Assembly (NCBI GenBank): GCA_046597185.1
Contig: JBKJLF010000840.1
Location: 1-9,152, forward strand
Source: CAMBDR01 sp046597185
GTDB taxonomy: Bacteria; Pseudomonadota; Gammaproteobacteria; Burkholderiales; Burkholderiaceae_D
Length of the DNA: 9,152 nt
Direction: 5' to 3'
Shown here: positions 1 to 5,735 of the stretch, piece after piece
Numbering within the stretch: position 1 is the first letter of the stretch
Layout: every line of letters begins with the position of its first letter
Translations under genes and position numbers: made by a program
Notes under the pieces: generated by a model
Told to the model about the DNA's origin: nothing
The model's database searches: none
The model's input: only the letters and a program-made list of their open reading frames with translations

Positions 1-288
1 GTACATTAGCGGGCCAAGCGGGGCGCAAACGGCAACGGTAATGTGCGCCAATGGTAGCCAGACCAAGCTGTGGGACAGTAAGAAAAATCAGGATTCCAAG
101 GCACAGGTTTGTGGGGAGTAGGGGGGCTGCACTGCAATTTGTAAAGCATAAAATAATAGCCGATTGGTTCAGTGAAATGCGGCACAGTAGGCACCCGGTA
201 GCTGGCACCAACGCTGCTGCGCCGATTTTTTCCAGTATAATCAAACGCGGCGACTACGCTTTCTATTGAACTATCGGGGGCATAAATC
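1..288. other. Leader region without a convincing gene, upstream of hsdM
   Basis: I see no supported gene here. Short open frames exist on both strands (51-269 +, 72 codons; 6-314 -, 102 codons), but neither gives a recognisable domain and the - strand one runs into the hsdM start. The stretch is mixed in composition, with a G-rich patch at about 113-127 and an A/T-rich patch at about 140-158. Its only clear signal is a TATAAT hexamer at 236-241. It is probably the promoter and 5' leader of the hsd cluster plus decayed or intergenic DNA, and no tRNA, CRISPR repeat or strong hairpin was found by eye. Confidence 0.6.
236..241 (+). promoter_or_regulatory. Probable sigma70 -10 box for the hsdM-hsdS-ATPase-HNH transcript
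   Basis: The hexamer is a perfect TATAAT, 47 bases before the hsdM ATG, which would give a start near 248 and a leader of about 40 nt. No good -35 element sits 16-19 bases upstream; the positions around 213-219 read GCTGCTG. The promoter would therefore be weak or need an activator. The downstream genes overlap or lie very close to one another, so this could serve all four. Confidence 0.45.
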
Positions 289-2265
289 ATGAGTAACAGT
301 GGTAACCTGGCCAATCATTTTGTTGAAATGACCGAATTGTTGCGCGGTTGCTATAAGGTTTCAAGCTATTTTCGCGTCATTTTGCCCTTGTTGCTGCTGC
401 GGCGGCTGGATTGTGTGCTGGAACAAACCAAGGAAGCGGTGCTCGCAGCACATCAAAAATTATCGCCTACGCTGACGGGCGATGCGCTCGATGCGGCACT
501 TAATGATATTGCCGGGCAGCCATTTCACAATCACTCCCTTTTAAACCTACAAAGCATACGAAGCGTACCGCGCGAAGTGCATTTGAATTTGCCCGGCTAC
601 ATTGGCAACTTCTCCGGCAATGTGCGGGAGGTTTTTGAACAACTTGGATTCAATGAGCAAATCGCAAAGTTGCATAAAGACAATCTGCTGTTTTTGGTGA
701 TCAGGAAGCTGTGTGAGATTGACCTTGACCCGGCAGTGGTGAGCAATAGCGCGATGGAAGAAGTTTTTGATGGGGTATTTAAGGCTTTAAATGATTTCAC
801 CCTGCAAGATATTGGCGAACATGCGACTACCCCGCTCGACGTAGCGCGGTTATCGGTTGGCTTGCTATTTGCCCCGGATGAAAAAAGAAATACTGCCTCT
901 GACGCTACGCGTACACTGTGTGACCCATGCTGTGGCACGGGGGGCATTTTGCTTGAAGCGCGGCGCTATTGGCAAAAACACCGCCCCGTGTGCAAACTGG
1001 CTGTAAGCGGACAAGACATCAATCGCGAATCATGTGCGGTGGCGGCGGCCAAACTATTGTTGGGTGGTCATGCAAGCGCGCCTGCCCTTGGCGACGCCTT
1101 GTTGCAGGATCAATTTTCAGGGCAACAATTCGACTACTTGGTCGCCAACCCACCCATTGGTTTGGAATGGAAACGGCAACAAAAACAAATCATGCAAGAG
1201 CACGAGCAGCAGGGTTTTGCCGGACGTTTTGGCGCAGGCTTGCCGCGCGTTGGTGATAGCTCACTTTTGTTTTTACAGCACATGCTGGCGAAATTTAAAC
1301 CCATTGATGAAGATGGGGTGCAAAGTGGTTCGCGCATGGCAATCTTGCTTAACGCTGCCTCGTTGTTGAATGGCGATGCTGGTTCGGGTGAAAGCGACAT
1401 TCGTAAATGGGTTATTGAAAATGATTGGCTTGACGCGGTGATTGCTTTGCCGCCGGAGATGCATTACCACACGGGTATTGGCACTTTCATTTGCCTGCTT
1501 ACCAACCGGAAAGCACCTGAGCGGCGTGGCAAGATTCAGTTGATTGACGCGCGGACACGCGTGGCTGCGCTGCCGCGCAGTATCGGTAATAAACGAATGG
1601 GATTCTCCGAACGGCAAATTGCAGCCATATTGCATGATTACACTGGCATGCAGTTAAATGCCACGACAAAAATAGTTGACAATGCCGGTTTTGGTTATCG
1701 CCGTGTAACCATTGAGCGGCCTTTGCGGCTGACGTTCCAAATTACCATTGAGCGCAAAGAACGCTTTTTAAACGCATGCCCGGAATTGTTGGATGATTTA
1801 CGAACCATCGAACGAGTTATTGGTTATGATTTACATTGGAATTGGAATGATATCTGGGCGCGGGTGCAGTCTGCCCTGGATGAAGGCAAGATCAAATGGC
1901 GTATTCCGCAAATCAAGGTTTTTCGGGAGGTATTTACGGAAATTGATGCGAATGCAATGCCCGTTATCGCAAAATCCGCCGCGCTTGCCAGCGCTGGAAT
2001 TGCTGATTATGAAGCAGCCCCTGCCTTGCGTGATTACGAAAACGTGCCGCTGAAAGAAGATCTTCAAACCTGGTTTGCGCGTGAAGTGTTGCCCCATGCG
2101 CCTGATGCCTGGATTAGTCCGGGCAATACCAAAGTCGGTTACGAAATTAATTTGCAGCGCCATTTTTACAATATCGTACCGCCGCGCCCATTGGGTGAAA
2201 TCGATGCCGACTTGATGCGGGTTGAGCAGCGAATTGCCAACCTATTGCGGGAAGTCACTGCGTAA
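289..2265 (+). CDS. hsdM: Type I restriction-modification DNA methyltransferase subunit (HsdM, N6-adenine)
   Basis: HsdM transfers a methyl group from S-adenosylmethionine to adenine N6 at the site chosen by HsdS. The 658-residue product has an HsdM N-terminal helical domain (about 15-180, with ILPLLLLRRLDCVLE). SAM motif I is DPCCGTGG at 212-219, and the catalytic motif IV is NPPI at 287-290. The GFAGRFGAGLPR and GSGESDIRKWV blocks that follow are typical of the larger HsdM family, whose members are of about this length. The fourth residue of motif IV is Ile (ATT) where Phe or Tyr is the rule, and a single base change from TTT would explain it. The ATG at 289 is preceded by a weak GGGGG (276-280, 8-base spacer). 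The stop overlaps the hsdS start by one base (TAATG), as in coupled hsdMS pairs. Other family-conserved positions near the N-terminus also look changed, so activity is uncertain while identity is not. Confidence 0.93.
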   Translation: MSNSGNLANHFVEMTELLRGCYKVSSYFRVILPLLLLRRLDCVLEQTKEAVLAAHQKLSPTLTGDALDAALNDIAGQPFHNHSLLNLQSIRSVPREVHLNLPGYIGNFSGNVREVFEQLGFNEQIAKLHKDNLLFLVIRKLCEIDLDPAVVSNSAMEEVFDGVFKALNDFTLQDIGEHATTPLDVARLSVGLLFAPDEKRNTASDATRTLCDPCCGTGGILLEARRYWQKHRPVCKLAVSGQDINRESCAVAAAKLLLGGHASAPALGDALLQDQFSGQQFDYLVANPPIGLEWKRQQKQIMQEHEQQGFAGRFGAGLPRVGDSSLLFLQHMLAKFKPIDEDGVQSGSRMAILLNAASLLNGDAGSGESDIRKWVIENDWLDAVIALPPEMHYHTGIGTFICLLTNRKAPERRGKIQLIDARTRVAALPRSIGNKRMGFSERQIAAILHDYTGMQLNATTKIVDNAGFGYRRVTIERPLRLTFQITIERKERFLNACPELLDDLRTIERVIGYDLHWNWNDIWARVQSALDEGKIKWRIPQIKVFREVFTEIDANAMPVIAKSAALASAGIADYEAAPALRDYENVPLKEDLQTWFAREVLPHAPDAWISPGNTKVGYEINLQRHFYNIVPPRPLGEIDADLMRVEQRIANLLREVTA

Positions 2266-3473
2266 TGGACATCGGTGCTGCAACGGGCCAGCGAGCCGTA
2301 CCACTCAAGCGTATTGCAAAAGTGCAGGGCGGCACAGCCATTGCGCCAGACAATTTGCATCATGGAAGCATTTGTGTTTTCGGCGCGAACGGCATCCTTG
2401 CCCGCACCAGGCAAAGCAATACCCTCGGCCCAACCATCATCATTAGCCGAAAAGTGCCAGTTGGAAAAATTTATTGGTCGGATCAACCCTGCTGGGCCAA
2501 TGACGCTACTTTTTTTATCGACCAAAGTAATGCCCGCGTTGATTTGCGCTGGCTGTATTACGCATTACAAACCCTTGCCTTCGACATTGAGCCGCCCATA
2601 AGCAGCTTGAACCGTACCCAACTTGATGAAATGCGGCTGTGTCCACCCGATGCGCAAACACAAAAGCAGACCGCCAACTATTTGGATATGGCAAGCGCGC
2701 AGTGGCAACAACTCATTCATGAAAAACAGGTCTTACTTGCCTTGTGCGTTGAACGGCGGCGCACCTTGATCAACCGTGCCACCACGGTGGGCTTGCAAGA
2801 TAAGGCACCACTTAAAGACACTGGCATTATTGGTATCGGCGCTATCCCGGCAGATTGGCAGTGTGTGCCATTAAAACGCCTGATCCATTCGCTCACTTCC
2901 GGCCCAACGCTCGCCGCCTTACCCGTGGCGGCACGCGCGGGCGAGTTTGGTGTGATCAGGGCTGCAGCAATCAAAGGCGGCCATTTCGATGCCACACAAA
3001 ACCACGTCTTGCTGTCGGCGCATGAATTTCCCGTAGCTGAAACGATCCAGCAAAATGATCTCTTTATTGTCAAAACGGGCAATGGCGACACCGTTGGCGA
3101 CCTTGCGCTAGCCGACGCTGAGTATCCGCAATTCACTTTTGCCGAGAATTTGTTCAGGTTACGAGTAGATCGCAATAAAGTGCTTGCCAACTGGGTGTAC
3201 TGGGTGCTGCTGGGGGATGTTGGCCGAATGCAGATTGGCGCAGAGGGTGTGGAGCGGCTCAATTTGAGTCAAAGCGATATTTTGGATTGGATCATTCCGC
3301 TTCCACCCTTATTGGCGCAGTCAGAAATTGTTGAATATCTTATAGTCGAAGTGAATAAACTGGAAGAGTTGGCCCAAGCCACGCAGCAAAGCATCGATCT
3401 GTTGCACGAGCGGCGTAATGTCTTGGTAGAACTGATTTGCAACTTGCATTGCGTGCGTCGTTGGGTGAAATAG
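2265..3473 (+). CDS. hsdS: Type I restriction-modification specificity subunit (HsdS), two target-recognition domains
   Basis: HsdS binds the bipartite DNA target and brings HsdM to it. The 402-residue protein shows the usual duplicated plan. TRD1 spans about 10-140 (with VFGANGI, GPTIIISRK and WLYYAL). A first conserved helix covers about 141-178 (VERRRTLINRATTVGL). The linker DTGIIGIGAIPADW leads into TRD2 at about 195-350, and a second helix with LLHERRNVLVEL covers about 351-390. The last residues, CVRRWVK, keep the spacing of the common C-terminus (AVTGxIDVRxW), but the AVTGxID part reads LICNLHC. The length is therefore full and the tail is altered. Its ATG shares one base with the hsdM stop, implying translational coupling. 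No hsdR follows; instead a truncated ATPase frame starts at the end of this gene. Confidence 0.92.
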   Translation: MDIGAATGQRAVPLKRIAKVQGGTAIAPDNLHHGSICVFGANGILARTRQSNTLGPTIIISRKVPVGKIYWSDQPCWANDATFFIDQSNARVDLRWLYYALQTLAFDIEPPISSLNRTQLDEMRLCPPDAQTQKQTANYLDMASAQWQQLIHEKQVLLALCVERRRTLINRATTVGLQDKAPLKDTGIIGIGAIPADWQCVPLKRLIHSLTSGPTLAALPVAARAGEFGVIRAAAIKGGHFDATQNHVLLSAHEFPVAETIQQNDLFIVKTGNGDTVGDLALADAEYPQFTFAENLFRLRVDRNKVLANWVYWVLLGDVGRMQIGAEGVERLNLSQSDILDWIIPLPPLLAQSEIVEYLIVEVNKLEELAQATQQSIDLLHERRNVLVELICNLHCVRRWVK

Positions 3474-4462
3474 CAGTGGAACTTGCAATTGGTTACCATA
3501 GCCAAGTTCTCCAACGTGCTGGATTATTGCCAGCGGTACGGCAGGCAATTCTGGCGCAAAATGGCAACATGACCGCACCGATAGCGGTGTATTACGCAAC
3601 AAATCGTGCTGTTTATCAGCGGCCCGCCCGGTTGAACCATGATGTAGCGCCGGATCAGTCCGCAGCCTATGATTATGCCTTGTATAACCGCATTATCTCC
3701 TTCCAGGAATTCATGAGTCGCTACCGCACCTGGGTGGATATTGTTGCGGTGGGTGACGATTACGATGGCAAGCATCAACGGGCCATGGCGATGATTGATC
3801 ACGTCATCCGTGAATTTTTGCCCGGTTTTGACAAGCTCTACGTCGATGATTTTCCTGTCCGGTTATCGGTTGACAAAGGCGGCAAGCGTTACGAAATGGG
3901 GCAACTTTCCGATGGCGAACGCGCCTTGCTGGCGATGCTGATCGACCTTTGCAGAAGGCTGGTTTTGGCCAACCCTGGCTTGGAAGACCCCTTGCAGGGC
4001 ACTGGCGTGGTCTTGATCGATGAAATTGAATTGCATCTGCATGTGCGCTGGCAGCGTGAGATTATCGAAAAACTGCGCACCACCTTCCCAAAAATTCAAT
4101 TTATTTTGACCACCCATTCGCCCTTCATCGTGCAAACCTTGCGTGATGGGGAATTGCGTTTGCTGGCTGACGACCTGGATGACGACAGCTTGCAAGAACC
4201 CGGCGAATATTCAAACCGGGGTTTGGAGGAAGTGGCAACCAAGGTTATGGGAGTTGAAGACCCGAATGTGGTGCCGCGTTACACCAGGATGCTGGACGCG
4301 GCGCGTGAATACTACCAATTGCTGGAAACCGCCACACCCAATGATGGACAGCAACTAAGCCAATTGCGCGCCAGGCTCGATAAGTTGGTAGAACCGTTCC
4401 CGGATGAGCCAGAATACCGTGCGTTTCTTGAGGTGCAACGGGTTGCCGCGTTTAAAGAATGA
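3437..4462 (+). CDS. 5'-truncated ABC/AAA-type ATPase (PtuA / COG3950-like) lacking Walker A; probably a remnant
   Basis: This frame keeps the C-terminal part of an SMC/ABC-type ATPase, of the kind paired with HNH nucleases in Septu-like defence. Visible motifs are the PIAVYYATNRAV strand (48-59), the ABC signature QLSDGER (156-162), Walker B with catalytic Glu in VVLIDEIELHLH (191-202) and the switch histidine in TTHSPF (225-230). There is no P-loop: family members carry a GxxGxGKS/T near their N-terminus and more than 100 residues before YYATNRAV, where this frame has only about 50. The TTG at 3437 is just the first usable codon, lies inside hsdS and has no clear Shine-Dalgarno, so the true start is unknown. 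The other frame at 3474-3539 also reads plausibly as ATPase sequence, suggesting a lost base near 3539. Without Walker A it should not hydrolyse ATP. The HNH gene follows 22 bases after its stop. Family assignment is firm; the exact subfamily is inferred. Confidence 0.8.
   Translation: MQLALRASLGEIAVELAIGYHSQVLQRAGLLPAVRQAILAQNGNMTAPIAVYYATNRAVYQRPARLNHDVAPDQSAAYDYALYNRIISFQEFMSRYRTWVDIVAVGDDYDGKHQRAMAMIDHVIREFLPGFDKLYVDDFPVRLSVDKGGKRYEMGQLSDGERALLAMLIDLCRRLVLANPGLEDPLQGTGVVLIDEIELHLHVRWQREIIEKLRTTFPKIQFILTTHSPFIVQTLRDGELRLLADDLDDDSLQEPGEYSNRGLEEVATKVMGVEDPNVVPRYTRMLDAAREYYQLLETATPNDGQQLSQLRARLDKLVEPFPDEPEYRAFLEVQRVAAFKE
3471..3545 (+). other. Apparent deletion junction / decayed start of the ATPase gene
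   Basis: The hsdS stop (TAG, 3471-3473) is followed at once, in the same frame, by 22 codons (3474-3539) with features expected inside a PtuA-like ATPase, such as QWNLQLV and then FSNVLDYCQRY. The clear ATPase frame continues in the other register from about 3539 with RQAILAQNG. Restoring one C at 3539 (TACGG to TACCGG) would join YCQRY to RQAIL. The region therefore looks like the point where the 5' part of the ATPase gene was lost against hsdS, with a later frameshift. This is inference from motif feel, not from an alignment. Confidence 0.4.
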
Positions 4463-4474
4463 CAGCAGAATATT

Positions 4475-4478
4475 GGAG
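4475..4478 (+). promoter_or_regulatory. Shine-Dalgarno (GGAG) fixing the HNH nuclease start at 4485
   Basis: GGAG lies six bases before the ATG at 4485, inside the 22-base gap after the ATPase stop. The longer in-frame alternative ATG at 4404 would sit within the ATPase gene, lacks such a site, and would add 27 residues outside the conserved nuclease domain. The 4485 start is therefore preferred. Confidence 0.7.
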
Positions 4479-4484
4479 AAGTTG

Positions 4485-5198
4485 ATGAGACCAGTTAACA
4501 ATGTACCAACGGGTGTAAAACTGCCCACACATGGTGCTGCCAAACCAAACTTGATTGCCGCGATGGGCGAATATTGCGCCTACTGTGAACGCCGAATCGC
4601 GGCCATGGAATTGGATGTGGAACATATTGAACCACAAAAAGCACATCCGCTTCTTGCCCTGGCATGGGGGAATTTTCTGTTGGCTTGCGCCACTTGTAAT
4701 ACCTATAAACGCCATTACCAGGAAAAACATACGCCAATCGACATCCTGGCAAATCAGGCATGGCCCCATCTTGATAACACATTTTCTGCCTACCTGTACG
4801 ATCAGTACGGGCTGGTAAAAGTGGTGCCGACGCTGAGTTCAAGCAACCATACAGAAATGGCCCAACGCACATTGGAAATGGCCGGATTGAACAAGACGCC
4901 AGCCGGTGCTGCAAAATATCAAAACCTGGGTCGCATTTATGATACGACAAGTCGGCGTAAAAGGGCTTGGCACGAGGCCCAAGCAGCATTGGAAACTTAT
5001 ATTGAAAATCCGACAGCTAAACAACAAGCTTCTATTTTAAATTATGCAGGGGCGGTTGGTTTTTTCAGCATCTGGATGGCGGTCTTTTCAGCTTACCCTG
5101 AAATTAAACGCGGTTTGATCCAACGCTTCCAAGCCGCTCCAGAATGTTTTGATGCGCAGGGCGAACCCATCAACCCACGTCAACCCGGCAGAATGTAA
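4485..5198 (+). CDS. HNH endonuclease, PtuB-like (Septu-type partner of the upstream ATPase)
   Basis: The product is a 237-residue nuclease with a beta-beta-alpha metal fold that is expected to cut nucleic acid. The core shows CAYC (31-34), the catalytic pair in VEHIEP (Glu46-His47), Asn63 in WGNFLLAC and a second CATCN (68-72). This gives two CxxC knuckles for structural zinc and an H-N-N catalytic set. CAYCER...VEHI...W.N.LLAC..CN is the layout of HNH proteins found beside ATPases in Septu (PtuB) and in retron-Ec78-type effectors. The remaining 160 residues are mostly helical with no domain I recognise. The frame is intact, unlike its ATPase neighbour. It is probably co-transcribed from the hsd promoter, with its own good ribosome site. 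An earlier ATG at 4404 is possible but unlikely. HNH identity is strong; the Septu link rests on gene order and motif style. Confidence 0.87.
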   Translation: MRPVNNVPTGVKLPTHGAAKPNLIAAMGEYCAYCERRIAAMELDVEHIEPQKAHPLLALAWGNFLLACATCNTYKRHYQEKHTPIDILANQAWPHLDNTFSAYLYDQYGLVKVVPTLSSSNHTEMAQRTLEMAGLNKTPAGAAKYQNLGRIYDTTSRRKRAWHEAQAALETYIENPTAKQQASILNYAGAVGFFSIWMAVFSAYPEIKRGLIQRFQAAPECFDAQGEPINPRQPGRM

Positions 5199-5239
5199 TG
5201 TCTTGCACGACCGCCACCCATTGCAGGCTGCTTGCCTGA

Positions 5240-5695
5240 TCACCCTCTGGCCAATGCCAATGCCCGCGCCAGCCGCTCCGGCACTGCCACCGGGCGCTTG
5301 GTTTCGGGCGATACGCACACCTGCGTCATGCTGGCGCGAAACACTTCTTCGCCATTGCGCCCGGTGGCGCTGAGCAAGAAGGTGAACGAGGTGGTTTTTG
5401 ACTCACCCGGCGTCACGCGGATGATGATCTGGTCATCCCAGGTCATGGGGGCCAGATATTCAATCGAGAGTGCGCGTGCCGGCGGCAAAATATCCATCGC
5501 AAACATTTCGCGAATGGCTGGCCCACCCAGGAGGGCGCTGGCAAATTCTTGCGCTGCTTCCACCACAAAATAAGCCACTCGTGGCGTGTAGATGATGCCG
5601 GCGGGGTCGCAGTCGCCAAAGAGAATGGTGCGGGTGGTGGTGAATGGCAGGGGGTTCCTTGGGGTGAATGGCGGCTGGCTTGGACGTGGCGTCAT
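5240..5695 (-). CDS. Acyl-CoA thioesterase, 4-hydroxybenzoyl-CoA thioesterase (4HBT) family, hotdog fold
   Basis: This 151-residue single hotdog-domain protein should hydrolyse an acyl- or aryl-CoA thioester in the cytoplasm. The diagnostic motif is FGDCDPAGI at residues 26-34; its second Asp (30) matches the catalytic aspartate of the Pseudomonas 4-hydroxybenzoyl-CoA thioesterase. A long helix follows (YFVVEAAQEFASALL), then the usual beta strands (ALSIEYLAPMTWDDQIIIRV and beyond). The substrate cannot be read from the sequence. The first 17 or so residues, rich in Pro and Thr, are an extra N-terminal tail. No clear Shine-Dalgarno precedes the ATG at 5695, so the real start could lie further inside. 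It runs in the same direction as the helicase gene, 40 bases after that gene's stop, and may share its transcript. It converges on the HNH gene with a 41-base gap and has no functional tie to the defence genes. Confidence 0.88.
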   Translation of the reverse strand: MTPRPSQPPFTPRNPLPFTTTRTILFGDCDPAGIIYTPRVAYFVVEAAQEFASALLGGPAIREMFAMDILPPARALSIEYLAPMTWDDQIIIRVTPGESKTTSFTFLLSATGRNGEEVFRASMTQVCVSPETKRPVAVPERLARALALARG

Positions 5696-5735
5696 TTTAT
5701 CAGTTAATTTTATTTAATCTACGTGCGCAATATTG

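Noticed and set aside
6..314. 102-codon - strand frame ending near the window start, containing SGYHW and PF residues faintly like a metalloprotease segment
   Set aside because: The resemblance is a few residues only, the frame covers the hsdM start and promoter, and no zinc motif is present.
289..2265. The methylase as a BREX (PglX) or type II enzyme
   Set aside because: The HsdM N-terminal domain, motif order and an immediately overlapping two-TRD hsdS mark it as type I.
2717..3262. 181-codon - strand open frame inside hsdS
   Set aside because: It lies wholly within hsdS, is rich in Ser/Thr/Pro without any domain, and looks like an antisense shadow.
3430..3473. hsdS as a truncated gene cut at the deletion junction
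   Set aside because: The terminal VR-WVK keeps the normal spacing from the conserved ERR helix, so hsdS seems to reach its own natural end; only its consensus is altered.
848..3882. The 12-mer GGTTATCGGTTG seen in both hsdM and the ATPase, as a repeat
   Set aside because: A pair of identical 12-mers is expected by chance in a window this size, and both lie in unrelated coding frames.
5224..5238. Hairpin CAGGC-TGCTT-GCCTG between the convergent HNH and thioesterase genes, as a terminator
   Set aside because: The stem is only five base pairs and no T-run follows on either strand.
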